Shown here in pieces: positions 1 through 13,287 of a DNA stretch of 64,000 bases; within the stretch, counting starts at the first letter, position 1, and every line of letters starts with the position of its first letter. The stretch covers positions 13,526,131 to 13,590,130 of the forward strand of contig OZ059894.1 of NCBI GenBank assembly GCA_964057225.1, given 5' to 3'. A program made the translations under genes and the position numbers. The stretch comes from Auanema rhodensis. Lineage: Eukaryota > Nematoda > Chromadorea > Rhabditida > Rhabditidae. The notes beneath the pieces were generated by a model, which had not been told where the DNA came from, ran no database searches, and saw only the letters and a program-made list of their open reading frames with translations.

Positions 1-3000
1 AAATTAAAAATTTTCCAATATTTTTCTTTCTAATAGCCTGAAAAAGGCATTTTCATTTATCTTTTTTCTCATATCAAATATAATACATGACTATGTTTCT
101 GTCAGAAGTACAGAGTTGAAGACAAACTTTAGGATTCCAGCCTTAATTCAAAGCTGGTTCCAGGTAATATCTTGTCTAACATTCCGGATCCTCTTCATTG
201 CACATGTATTTAGTTCTATGTTTATCCATGTTTTTACCTCATTTTATATTTACAGAACATCTTTAACTATTCAACTACAATCGCTTTTACTTTGTCGTTT
301 TTTAAAATTTGTTTAATCTTTTCTGATCCTTTGCTCTCATCTCTCTTTCATACTATCTTATACTCCTTCTATGGTTTTTGGCCTTTCTTATGCTTACCTT
401 ACTGCCCCAATTGAATCCTAACACTACCGTAATCTGTAAACTGAGACGTGACATCTTGAGGAAAAAATTTTTAAAAGATATTCAGAGCATCGTGCAGAAG
501 AATCATTCACAATTGTATTATTTTTTTTTGAAAATAGTTAATTGGAATATGCAATAGCCACTCCAGCATTTTCATCCCATATTTGGTATCGCTTTAGATT
601 TTAATTGAATTATGCTTTATCGTTTTACATCTCTCTTTCTATATTCCTCTCTAGCCCTTATTCTTCTCTTCTTAAAATACTCTTATAAACGTATAGTATA
701 GTATATTATGCAAGATTTGTGTCTGTCGTATAAACGACTAACATAATTGCCACCTGAGCTCCATATTTCTTTTTCAAAATCGAAAATTTTTCTATTCATA
801 TTCATCGCTACCATCCTACGCATATTTTTATGTTTGAAGACACACGTTTCTTTCTATTTATTTAACCTAATCTGATGATTTCAGTTTATTTCTTCCCTTT
901 CTTCTATACTTAGTTCTATTGTTCTATATATATATAAGGACAACATCATTTCTTCAATAAAAATTTTTAATATCTTACCTTTTTCTTCAACTTTCTTTCT
1001 TATTTTTAACATTCTTTCATATTTTACCATCTTTATTATCTAATCTACTTCACACCGTCAATGCAAAGTCAACTACTTGCCCTCCCCTCTCCGCCACTTT
1101 GACTCAACCTAACTACCCCTTCATCGTTTTCATTGCCCATCATCACAGCATTATTTTTCATGCCATATTACAAACGTTCGCCATATGAACTTTTCATTTC
1201 TCCTAATAAATAAACAGAAAAAACTTGAATTTTTTAATTCATCAAAAGCTTATAAACTTTATTTTATGCATAATGTGTATCCATCTGTATATGTACTTGC
1301 TTTTTCAAGTACACCATACTCTCAATATCCATAACAGGAAATCTTTATCGAAAATAGCAGTTCAGTTAAAACTTTCGGTCTTTTTTCTTACCACCAGCTA
1401 TATTTGAAAAGGGTATGAACAGTATTCATTTCTCCCTCTCTCTCTCTCTCTCTCCCTCTCTCTCTCTTTCTCTATCACGATTTTTCTGTTTCTTTTTCTT
1501 AAACTTTTCATATATATATATTCGAGATCTCAAGTGATTTGACCAATATTTTTTACTTTAATAACATAAATATATATATGCATATTATACTAATATTTTC
1601 TTCTTTAAACTTTTCTATCATCGTTGAAACTATTGAATTGTTATAAACACCTGTTTTATTTCTGAATAATAATAATTGCTCAACAATCATATTTACTTCA
1701 GCCTTTTTTACTTCTTTTATACGATTTTACTTATTCATATTATTCTTACATAACCTTCTCCGACATTTTGAAACATTCTTTTCTTTTCAAATATAAAGTT
1801 TATATTTCTTTCATCTATGCTGATCACATTTTATAAAACTTTATTTGTGCTTTGATATGATTTTTTTAGTTTAGTTTTTCTTTCAAATAGCACATTACGT
1901 TATTCTTTTTCTTTTATTCTAATCTTTCTATTAAAATATACATTTATATATATTCTTTTTAAATTATTATTCCACACTTTGTATGTGCAAACTTTTTCTA
2001 ATTTTCGTCTAATGATCTACATAAGCCATAGACATCTTATATTCATCTTCGAATTTTTCTCCTCATTTGTCCAATTTCCTCCGGTCAGTTTACGTTCACA
2101 CTCACCCTGAAAGCTTTCGTAGTTATTTTACAGCATTTTTTTCTTCAAATTCGTTTTATTCTATTGCCTATTTCAACAAAATATAAGAGATTTCTATTTC
2201 TCTCTCTCTCTCTCTCTCTTTTACTGAAAAACTATTGCTATTATTTATTTATTTTGAAAAACTTTGAATATTTATGTCAAATACTAGTGTTAATTGTCTT
2301 GATATGATGTTAAAACGAAAATGTAATGAGAAGTAAAAAAGTGCAACCGTTTCATGTTAGTTCAAACTAAAAATGCAAAATGTGTTTGAAATTCACGTTA
2401 AATTCAAATGTCATCTCATTCTACAATAGCTTCTCCCCCCCCCCCACCACTTGGTTTACTCCAAAATAAATTCAAATTTTCTAATAGCTTCGGTTCAAAA
2501 TAATTTTCTAATGGAACAAATTTTGAAAACAGAAAGAAGAGAAAGTTTTTTATTGCTATTGTGACCGTTCGTTCGTTGTGTAGAAATCTCATATTACTCT
2601 AGCTGGTTAGGTTTGTGAGTAAAAGTGAATTTGTCAAATAGTTGTTTGTTGATTGAGATTCAAAGTTCCTCTTTGTATATATCCAAATAAAAACATATAA
2701 ATAACGAAAGACGAGAAGTAAATGAAAACGACATAGGTAAGGTCTTTATTACAAATATCTCTTCAAAATACAATTTAACTGAATATTTGCATATGTGTAT
2801 GCCATAGTTGTGATGTTTTTAAGATGTTCTGAACTTTTTTAAAATTGCTAATCCGATGAGATTTAGCTAATGTTATAAGAGCGCGAAATTCATAAGGATT
2901 GGTTCCGTAAACGCTGTTATCTTCTTTTTGTTATTTAAATGTTCTTCTAGCTTTTGCCTTTTCACCCTCTCTTACTTTCTCTTTTTCTCTCTTTATCTCA

Positions 3001-4962
3001 CTTTTTCTGTCTTTTCCCCTTTTATGAAACGAACGGCCACCAGTTTTTTAAAAATTTTCCACTTTATTTCAATAATTCAAATAACGTTTCTGTCCTTTTC
3101 GTATATGAAATTTTCTTCAAAAAAGGCTGATTCTCCCATGAGACCTATTTTCTTTTTTTTTTGTTAAAACAGTAGAAAATATGTCAAAGACAAATGCAAA
3201 GGATTCATTTTAATTTTGAGTTAGCACAGAACCTTAGCATATTACTAAGTATGACCTATTTCATTAGGCTTTGTGATGCCATCTCATCATCATTCAGATC
3301 TGTTTCCTCTCTCTCTGTCCTCCTCCTATTCCCCTCCTTCTCCTCCTTCATCTCAATATAATATCTTTGCACTCCTTTTTCTTAACTTTTTTCTATTTAC
3401 TCTAATATCTTTTATTTTTTAATTTCTTGTTATTTTAAAAATATTTATTATTTACATGATATAAAGCCATCAATACCCTAAGATATTAGAATAGTTTGAT
3501 TCATTGTAACAAATGTTGTTAAAAGCTTTTAATTCTAAACCACCAAGTAAGAATATGTGCTGTTAGGCAACACAACCTTTTTTTCTTCATTTTTCAAAAC
3601 TAACGATTAAGATTTAGGTGACAAAAAAAGAAAAGAAATAAAAGCGGATATGCTTCAGCTTGTATTGATTCTTAATTTTAAGTTTTAGCGAAATCGAGGA
3701 AAACAAAAAGGAACTATTCAAGAGATATTTTAAAGTTATTAAAACAAGAAAATATAAAATAATAACATTTATAAAATAAAATTTCATTTTAAAGCTACTT
3801 TGATCAGTTATGCTCCCTCATAGTTATTTAAAATTGTATGTTTTTTCCTTTTTCATCGCACATTTTTATTTTTTTGAGCTTAAATCATTGTATAGTAATA
3901 GATCAAAAATCTTATAAGTTATAGATGACAATGATGATACATCCATCCAACATATAACACGTATATACTATAGTCTATCTATATATATATCTATTTAAAT
4001 ATATTATATATATAAGATATATTACATATATACTATTCAACATATAGTTTATTACAGGAAATAATTTTAGTTTCTTACTTGTGTAATTTGAAAATCTAAT
4101 TTATATTTGAACAACTCCATGATCTCGATAATGAGTTTTACGCTTAAAGATAAATCTTGATTGATTTGTCTTTTTGGAAATTGCTTGAGAAAAAAAATAA
4201 GAAATTAGCCATTTTCCATCATTGTTTAGGATTTTCGTTTTAGATAAGTTTAGTTTAGACTGATATGTAGCGCAACAGAATCATGCCAATGAATTCTGAC
4301 AGCGAAAAATTACATTGTGGAGGTTTTTATACTCATTTTTCAATTTTTTTGTTCACCAAATACTAAAGCTCATGTAACCATTTCATATTCCAAGTTGGGA
4401 AAATAGTTAAAGCTTTAGTTGATAAACTTAATTTATAATATTTATTAAATATTTAATACAAATTTATTTAACAAACTTATTTGTTTTCGATTTCTTTCTC
4501 TTTTTTTTCTTTTATATTGATATTTTGCTGATAATACCTGCACAGTACTAAGCTTTTTAAGCTTTTAGTACTTGCAATGAATGAATTTTTCTTCAAAAAT
4601 TAAATTCAAAAGATTATCTTGACTGACATGGGACAAATGTACTTGTATATACACAAATTGAAACAAAACTCTCGAAAACTAAACACTTTGTATGTTTTGC
4701 CATCCTTGTGCAACTATTTTCTAAAATTGTAAATTCAAAAATTGTTTTTTTGACTTTCGTTTGAATGATCTTTCTTTCTTCTTCGTTCCATAAAATTAAT
4801 TTCAATCAAATCCACTTTGAAACTTCAAGTAGAAAGCTCTTATATCGAGATGTTCTCATCTTAATTTAGATTAATTATATTGATAATATCAAATAATTCT
4901 TATATTTATTTTCAGAATAATAATTATGAAAAATTAAAATTATTACTATACTATCCACCATT

Positions 4963-5045
<83 letters not shown>

Positions 5046-5762
5046 TTTATGGAAGTAGGATTAAGGCTCTTAACTAAATGAAGAGAATGACCCCCAACTT
5101 AACTATAAAAGTTCAATGAATATAATATATTAATATTAATATAAGTATATAACACGTTTTCCAATTGTTTTTGACGATCTATTGATTTTATTATGTTTGA
5201 TAAAATGAATGTTCAAACTTTCCATATTCAAAATTTTTATTCTTTATTTAACATTCAAATAGCATTTTAGGTTTTTTTTATCAGCTTCCATTACATCAAT
5301 ATGTTCATTTTGAATCATAAAAAAGAAATAATAATATATAGAAAATGTATTATTTCTCATTGACGTTTAACTCGATTTTTGATTTTTATTTCTTTTACTA
5401 TTTGTAAATAATTTAAATAATTTTGACTTATAAATGCAATTGTTGCAAAAAAAAGAGATAAAAAAGGAAAAATCTTAAAATAATCTTTTCTTTTATTTAA
5501 ATTTATGTTTCATTAACCAAAATGTTTCAATTATATATATTTGAATGTATATTATATCAAAAAGATTAATCCATAACTTGATATACTTACAACAAAATAT
5601 ATGAAGAAGTACATCCTGTGCAGACCTCTATGTTTGACAACAAAACTTGCTTGTTGAGGTTTTTGAGAAAATACCTTCCAAAAAACTCAAACTGTGTGTT
5701 TTTTTTTTCAATATTTTCTTGCAAAACTCATTAATCTCTTCAAATCCCTAGATTTCCTACAG
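1..5762. other. AT-rich intergenic sequence, no firm gene
   Basis: I see no recognisable coding exon in this stretch on either strand. The open frames are short, T-rich or CT-repeat translations. It holds pyrimidine-rich blocks and CT microsatellites (about 1433-1480 and 2200-2220), a C run at 2435-2445 and many TATA-type alternating stretches. A short purine-rich minus-strand frame near 1050-1150 is open but lacks splice sites that would support it. Confidence 0.6.
4963..5047. repeat. (CT)n microsatellite, about 85 bases
   Basis: Almost uninterrupted CT dinucleotide tract read directly from the sequence, the longest CT run of the first 10 kb. It creates a spurious serine/leucine repeat frame on the plus strand. 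Confidence 0.97.
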
Positions 5763-5947
5763 ATGATGTCATACCTGGAAATTATTCGAGCAACTTCGTA
5801 GTGAACAAAATCCATTCAGCTTTTCGTCATATTTATCCAACCTCGATGGTCCGACGATTTACAAACAATACATTCGGAGAGTCGAATTCAAATGTTGAAA
5901 GAATAGACTCACCTCGATCTTTGAGATCTTTTTCTTATGTCTTTTAC
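5763..5947 (+). other. Exon-like island 1, unassigned gene
   Basis: A strong acceptor (TTTCCTACAG, ending 5762) opens a frame whose codon composition looks coding: DDVIPGNYSSNFVVNKIHSA, then FRHIYPTSMVRRFTNN and SPRSLRSFSYVFY, ending in phase 0 before GTAACA at 5948. The minus strand is broken by stops, so the plus strand is favoured. The frame is continuous for 185 bases in otherwise AT-rich DNA. I do not recognise the protein. The next island (9091-9188) starts in the matching phase, so the two may belong to one gene with long introns. It cannot be 5' coding sequence of the dopamine receptor, because that gene has an in-frame stop just upstream of its start. Confidence 0.35.
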
Positions 5948-8900
5948 GTAACAGCTTCTCACAATCTCACACTCTCCTCATCCTTTATAATATTTCATTC
6001 TTTTCTTCCTAATACCACTATCCAAGTTGAAAATGGGTTGAAGCTTGTTTTATAACAGCTTCAACTCTGAAAAGCGAGAAGAAATTTTGAAAAGTTGTGC
6101 TCTATGTAGTTCAGGACAAGCAGTCATTTTTTCTCTTCCTCTAAAAACTCTTTAGAATAAAAGTCAAAGAAAAAAAGAGAGAAAAACTAGACAGAAATAG
6201 GTGTTGAGAACGAGATATAGTGAGAACGAGAGGAATAGAAGAGAGAGGGAATCCAAAAAAAGGTCCAAGAGATCATTTATGCTTCACTTGACTCATGTTT
6301 GAATTATTTTGCGAATTTTGCTGCTCACATGAACATACATACACATAGTATATACTTTACGCAACAGAATCTAATAATCCGGGTATACCTCGAAAGTTCG
6401 CATTTTATGATTCTCATTCTTACCTCAATCATTTATTTTTTTTTGCTCAACTTTTATATCTTAAGCAACTGTTTTCTTAAGCTTCTGTCTTAATTTTTTC
6501 TAATTCGTCATCTTCATTTCTTTCCACTTGTACATACACCTTCTATTTCTCTCTCTCTCTCTCTATACTGCTGTTCGTATTTCTCACTTTCAGCAAAAAA
6601 AATTAAATGAACAAAGTAGGCCCCCCACCACCCTACAATAGAAACAAATCACTTCCTGCTTACTATATACATATATATATATATAGATATATGTATATCT
6701 AACTGTGTATTTGACTATATATTTTTCTATCTATTCGTAATATTTTATAAAAGAAAAGAGTGAGTTTTGTTTCAAATTCCAACTATAAGTTTATGGTCTT
6801 GTTTTAATTTAAACAAGTATTGACGGTTGGTTGTTACAAATTATTTTTGAGAACATTTTTGAATACGGGAAAAGGAAATGTGAAGTGAAAAAATTGCTGC
6901 GAAGCAACGAGAAAAGGAGGAGGATGATGTGTGTGTGCGTGGATAAAATTGAGAAAAGAAAACTTCTCAAAAATAAGAAAACAGCGAACAATCCGAAATA
7001 TGTGTGAGTTTTTTCATTTTTTCTTTGTTCAAAAATCATTTGAAACAATTTGATACATGTATATGTATACCAAAATGAAAATGTACGGTCTGTTCGTTGA
7101 TCTGTTCTACCAAATTTTCATTCAATTTTTTTCTTTTCTTTTTTCAAGTTCAGAACGAAAATATAAGTTGACGAGTTGTGCTTAACGTTAATATTATTTA
7201 TTTTTTTAATTTGTTTCTCTCTCTCTCCCCCTCCTCCTTTTTTCTCTCTTTTCTATTTTAATTGATCCTAAACAAAATGTTTACTATAACTTTTCATCAA
7301 TTTTCACGTATTTCACGTGTTCAATTAGCATACTCTATTTTGTTATACAACAATATGTTGAACGGTTGCTCATTTCATTCACATATTCGCTTAATTTTTC
7401 TTTAACCCATATAGTTAACATATAGTTAATCATTTTAACTTTTTCAATTATGTGTTTAGTTTATACATATATGTATAACTATATACTATACATCTCTACA
7501 TATATTTTATTATATGAATTTATTTTCTTTATTTATTAATTATTATATATTACTATGACTTAGCTTATATCTAAATTTGTCGTTTCTTTTCTTCTAAGCC
7601 TATCCTTCTTTCTTTATTCTGCTTTTCAGACCATAATTTCATTCAATTTCACACTTGTTATTATTTGCTAACATATTAAATTTGTATCTGAGCACCCTTA
7701 CTCAACGCAACTGAGCTGTTCCTCTCACAAGTCTACCCTTTTCATTCTCTTTCAGAATATACAATATAATTTGCAATACTCTATTAATTATAAACATTAC
7801 TTGAAAAATATTATAAGAATATATACTTATATCATATAAGTTATATATATATATATATACATTTATCTGTCTGCCTGTCTATATTATATATATATATATA
7901 TTTACTATTTATATTTAGCGAAATATTTTTTATTTATGTATTTACACATGTTTATATTTTATTATAACTTAGTTACATACATAGATACATAGATATACAT
8001 CTTCTATTACCTTACGAATTTTTTTTTTGGAAATTGACAATTTCTTGAAATTGTTCCATTCTTCATTTATTCAAAGTTAACATATCTTTTCTATTTTTGT
8101 ATATTTTTTTCTCTCATATGTTGCAGCACTTTCAGATCAAAAAATCCCAGGAGAAATGAATTGAGATCAAAAAACAATATGTTGCTTATAATTGTATTTG
8201 AATTTTTCTTTTTTTTTTGCTTTTTTTTGCATAATATAAGCGACTTAGTGAATCGTAAAATCTGAAATATTACTCTATACTTAGTATCTTGAATTTTTTT
8301 TTCCTCCGAATTATCTCTTATGAACTTCACTCGAGATGTTCCCGTTTGCATTTCACAAGTGCTCGTCGACGAGTGAATTTGATGAGCGGATAAGATTTAA
8401 AATCTAAAATCGTTGTTTTCAATCAATATGAAAATAATATTAAATATATATCTATATATTTATATATTTATATCTATATAGTTAATAATTTCAAATTTGA
8501 TTATTTATATTATTCCATAATTTTTTGCTTAACATATATAGCTTATAATAGATAAAGAAATGATCAGAATTTTTTTCTTTTGTATTTCTGAGTAAATCGA
8601 GTTCTTTTAGAATATTATAACTTATATTATAGTAAATAATACTACTATATCAGAAAATATGTATTATATGTATATGTATGATGATCTGAAAGAAATTTAT
8701 AAAAAAAAAACCAAAATTTGGGATATTAAGCATTCAAATCTCAGTACATGTGCAACAACATTTTTAATCTGAAAAAGGTAATTGGTATATAAGAATGTCA
8801 TTTATAAGAAAATCTGAGATTTATATGAAATTTGATTTTTTTCTTTCAATTAATACAATTCATTTTCAGATAATTTCATTTAAAATCTTACTCATATTTC

Positions 8901-9090
8901 ATAAATTGCAAAAAAAACCAAATAAGCTACTCAGCAGGTTCAAAAGTATTAGTTTAAGATTATAGTTCGACTGAAGACGTCAAGTTTCGTATAAAAAAGG
9001 AACAAAATTTGCAATTACTTCGTTAACTCAATTTTTTTGTTTTTGGTCCGTCCCATTTTTGAATTGAGCTTGTCTCCTTCGTCACCGTAG
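5948..9090. other. AT-rich stretch between exon-like islands
   Basis: No coding exon supported. It contains TA-rich runs (near 6665-6690, 7840-7900 and 8440-8470), short CT tracts (near 6545 and 7216) and a minus-strand open frame at 8091-8351 whose first 27 codons are mixed in composition but which then runs into poly-lysine; I could not tie it to splice sites. Confidence 0.5.
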
Positions 9091-9188
9091 AATCGTCGTC
9101 ATCAACTCTTGAAAGAAGATGATGACTCTCCAGAATATAGCTTTAATCGAGAGCAATCATTACATCGTTTAGCTGGAGATCAGAGGCT
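9091..9188 (+). other. Exon-like island 2, unassigned gene
   Basis: After an acceptor at CACCGTAG (ending 9090) the plus strand reads NRRHQLLKEDDDSPEYSFNR, then EQSLHRLAGDQRL, with a donor-like GTTTAC at 9189 in phase 2. This phase joins exactly to island 3 (11905, one-base overhang), and the 5' side joins in phase 0 to island 1. The antisense strand is also open for about 40 codons, so strand is not certain. No domain recognised. Confidence 0.33.
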
Positions 9189-9820
9189 GTTTACGTTTAT
9201 AATAAAGAAAAAACTTTTATTTTTATTCAGTTAGTTCAGTCAATAGAAAAAACATTTTTAGTGCTAAATAGTTGAGCAAGAGTTTTGAATATAGTTTGTT
9301 GTTATATGATACCATATACACATATCTATTAAATATCTATTTAGATATATCTACATATATGTATGTATGTATATTCATCTAACTATATGTATTCTAAATA
9401 ATATGATCAATTTTTTTTCATTTTATATGTTTTCTTTTAAAAATATTTCAAACATATATCCCAAAAAAAAAAAAATAACTGTTTATCATCTATTCATATA
9501 ATACCATCAATCATTCTTTCATACCTCATATTTGTATTATTTAGATAAATATTATAATTTTAAAAAAAAATGATAGAAGTATTACACTATTATTTTAATT
9601 ATTTTAATAAATTATATAGAAATATTGTATATATACTATACTATACTATATATATATATTTATAAATATATGAATGTATATTTATTTATATATATTTACA
9701 CATACATATATGTATATATATAATATGTATATACAACATGTCATAACCTCTCATAATGTATTTTTTTTATTTTTTTTTAAAACAAAAAATTATAAAAAAG
9801 TGAACAGCTTGTCATGCTTT

Positions 9821-10350
9821 TCATTTGACACACGATTTGGAACAAGCTTCTAGATTTGATTTCTTCGAAACAATTTTCAAATGTTTTGTTACATACATAT
9901 GCTTTCCATTTTGTTTATTTATGTTTATATAATTGTTTTTACAATCACATAGATGCATATTTGCATAAATTGGATGAGAATGGTAACCATTTGCCGCAAA
10001 AAGTGTTTGATGCTCCGGGTTTTTATGATCAACGTTCGATCTCATTAGAAAACTTTGTGAACTGACAGGTTGCAGTCTTGTTTTGACGGAAATCTTTGGG
10101 ACGTTGACAACTTGCTCAAGCATCTTCCGACTGAAATCTCAGAGCTCAGCAATCTATAAAAAAAATTTCCTGATGTAGCTTTTTATTGTGGGACTCTTTG
10201 ACAAAGTCTGCAAAGCTTTCAGAAGCTTTATCGGACAATCTCAAGTTTTTGTTTCAGTGCTAATAAACAGTATGGATCAGCTCACCTTAGAAAAATATAA
10301 AGAGAAAAAGAGGGAAGAGAGCAAGCAAAAGCTTAAAGTTCATGAAATTT
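9821..10350. other. Higher-complexity block with open frames on both strands
   Basis: This block has less low-complexity sequence than its flanks. The minus strand has one open frame beginning at ATG 10123, shortly after a TTTCAG acceptor (MLEQVVNVPKISVKTRLQPV, continuing to about 9940). The plus strand has two good-looking but mutually out-of-frame pieces (9957-10041 ending in a stop, and about 10075-10158), plus a 63-codon frame without an early ATG at about 10177-10359. A single minus-strand exon is the simpler reading. No family recognised; it could also be a decayed gene. Confidence 0.3.
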
Positions 10351-11904
10351 TCAATTGATGTATGTATTCATCAACTCCGTTGTAACACCACAATGAATCA
10401 AAAAAAAGAAGAACTTTGGGTTCAAGAAATCCCAAACGAACTTCTTTTTATGGATTGAAAATAGAATAGTCAATGCTTCTTATGTTTTAATTTTGTACCA
10501 TTTTTCTGTAGTTATTCCTTGTCAGTAGCGTAAGCTGTTTTCTTTTATTTCTCGCACGCTGTTGTGCATGTGCAGAATCAGGCATCCTATTTCTCAAAAC
10601 TATTTTGACATTCAGAACTAAAGTGCTTTCATGTTTTCACCAATGGCTTGCTACTTTTGTCTATATTCATATATACATATATTTTATTTTAAATACAACA
10701 CAGAGAGTAACAGATAGAAAGAGAAAGATCAAATTTACTATGGCAATGAATAATAAGTTGCCATCTGAACCCCCTGTCAACTTTTAAATTTTCATCTTTA
10801 TTTGTATAGTTATCAAGAAATATACATACATATGTATAAGATCAATTGACAGATAGATATTTTTGAGTGGAACAAATTATTTACAACAACAAACAAGAGT
10901 TTATGTGAGTTTCACTGTCGATAGCTCAATCATTTTTCCTGCTTCTGCTACAAGTTTTAATTAATTTCTCTTTTTTTTTGTGAAGAAATATTATGAAAAA
11001 TACTTCTCCTGTTCATTGAAAAAGCTTAAAATAATAATAAATAAATAAAATTATATATATATAGTATTTAAGATATATATTTTAATTTTAAAATATCAAA
11101 AAATTTGATTGAATAATCATTTTTTTCTGAGATGAATGGCCTAGCATTCAGATTCAAAAGTATAAGCTCCTTTTTCTATTTTCATGTAATCTGAGCAAGC
11201 AACTATAATTAAGGTCGTAGAGCATACTTGCCCCTTCCCTTTTTTTTCTTATTCAATCCAAAACCTCTGAAGTTTGGTATTCATATTGAAGAATAGAAAA
11301 AGAAAAGATCATTCATTGAAAAATAAATTCGATTTTTAAAAGAAAATTTCATCAATAATAGATATCAATATCAATTAACTTACTAACAAATAATTGCAGA
11401 TATTTGATTTATACATATGAATGTATGTTTGTATTTCTTCCGATTATATGAATGGTTTATTATAATTTTAAAATATTTTATATAGAAAATATATCAATTT
11501 TTGAAAATAATAAATTACATTAACTATATTGCTATTTGTATATTTTTTTAATTCAAAATAGTATACATAAAGTTTTTTTTTATCTAGTCAAAACATAAAC
11601 TTCAATTTTTTTCTTAAAAAACACTTGTGAACTCTATATTTTCAAAGAATTTATCATGTAGTCTCTGAAATTCCTTTGAGGCAGTTTTTCAATGAATTTT
11701 TGCTTCTTATCAAAATATTGTTTTAAAGTTTGTCGTCATATATATACATATATATACATACATATATATAAATATTTTTTGGTTTAAATAAAAATTTATT
11801 ATTTATTCATATTTTAACTTAATTACCTTATTTACTTGTTATAAAGATTTCTTAACCCTCTCACCCCTTCATCTTTTCCTATCAGTTCTTTTTCGTCTTT
11901 GTAG

Positions 11905-12013
11905 TACGGGCGGACTAACCGATCTGGCATCAGACTCCGCCTCTCTCAAGCTACGAGCATTGTTCCGACTGGACGGGAGCCCAAGAGGCTTGTCATCTCT
12001 TCTGATGACTTCG
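11905..12013 (+). other. Exon-like island 3, GC-rich, unassigned
   Basis: A GC-rich island bounded by an acceptor (CGTCTTTGTAG, ending 11904) and a donor (GTCAGT at 12014). In the frame that fits island 2 it reads TGGLTDLASDSASLKLRALF and continues RLDGSPRGLSSLLMTS, ending in phase 0. It stands out sharply from the surrounding AT-rich DNA, like the GC-rich exons of the dopamine receptor and Kv gene in this window. It may be coding in an unknown gene, or an untranslated 5' exon of the downstream dopamine receptor; the coding frames do not join. Confidence 0.35.
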
Positions 12014-13287
12014 GTCAGTCAAAAAAAAAATCCATTCTCTAATCTGATAGCTTGAGATATAAGCTTAAGCTATAAATCATATTCATTTTTTTTATTAAAA
12101 TGGTTTTTGTTATTTCGAAGATATGCTGAATATTGTTAGTGAACTCGAAACTTGGCACCTCATACATATGTATGTTAGAATAAAGTGAAATGAATATAAA
12201 AGAATTTTAAAATTCGCAATTTTCATCGTTCAAGACGATCGAGGGCTTTTACTTTCCTGTTTTTGTGCAAACTTTTCAACTGACTTACTTTCCGTTTTAC
12301 TGCCTTTTCAATCGACAAAATAGAATAAATGGGACAGGCATTCTTCCTATGTTATCATTTGGTAGAATGATTTTTAAATCTTGCAACTTCAACTTGGAAT
12401 ACAAAATATTCTTTAAAAAGAGATTCACGTAAAGTACGTAAGAAAATTTTATTTTTACTGTTAGTTTTACAAATCTATATATTAGTTTTAAATTATATTA
12501 TTTATTATGTTTGTTATTATTATAGTTAAAAACATTTATTATTTTACATATAAATATATTTTTTCTTTTCTTCTCTTTCTCTCTACCTTCATCAATCTCT
12601 TTATTTCTTTTTTTTATTCATTTCATTATTCTTTTTATAAGAGTGTATGTCCTTTCACACTATCCTATTTCAACCTTTGCCAATGCTTGCTGCTATCGTC
12701 GCTTAATGAATTCTGATCCTAGTTTCATCTACTCGAACACTGTTCTTCATAATTTTTGTATTTTTCTTCTTCTTCTCTTCTTTTTTTTCTTTCGATTTCA
12801 CCATATTCTTCATTTTTTCTGTTCCTCCTTCGCCTTCCTGTTCCTTTTTTCCGTTTTCTACTCAAATTTTATTTTCGAAAGTTATTCACTCATTTTCCTC
12901 ATTCTCGTCGTTTATCCAAGAAAAAAACCGTTTCTGTTTCAAACAATCAGTCCATCATTCAATTATCCCAGTTGTCTTCTTCATGTCCTGCTCATTTCCT
13001 TATACGGACAACTTTTTTTTCCCAGAACTCTTCTTCGTCTTCTTCGTTTTTACCGCAAACCTTATTCGTTTTTCGTTTACACAAACTGCGTCATCGGAGG
13101 CATTTTCATGTTTCAATCTATTTCTCCTTACCTACCACAACGTCTTTAGCTTTATTCTTTACTTCGTTAATTTCACTATCTAACTATATATTTTATGTAT
13201 TTATCGATATCGTTTGAATATACATATGTATAGTTATACATATATAACTTAAACATTATCTTTTATAGATAAAACGGGTGCTTGCTG
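12014..13287 (+). promoter_or_regulatory. 5' flank of the dopamine receptor with long pyrimidine-rich block
   Basis: The upstream flank is dominated by a T/C-rich block (about 12540-13170) in which stop codons are rare on the plus strand, so several frames are open at once (up to 168 codons). It ends in a TTTTATAG acceptor at 13261-13268, 20 bases before the receptor ATG. This suggests a 5' untranslated intron or a spliced-leader acceptor. No TATA box can be singled out from the general TA richness. Confidence 0.4.

Noticed and set aside
12643-13149. 168-codon plus-strand open frame
   Set aside because: It lies in a T/C-rich block where two other frames are also open; the translation is F/L/S-biased with no motif and no splice context, so it is a composition artefact.
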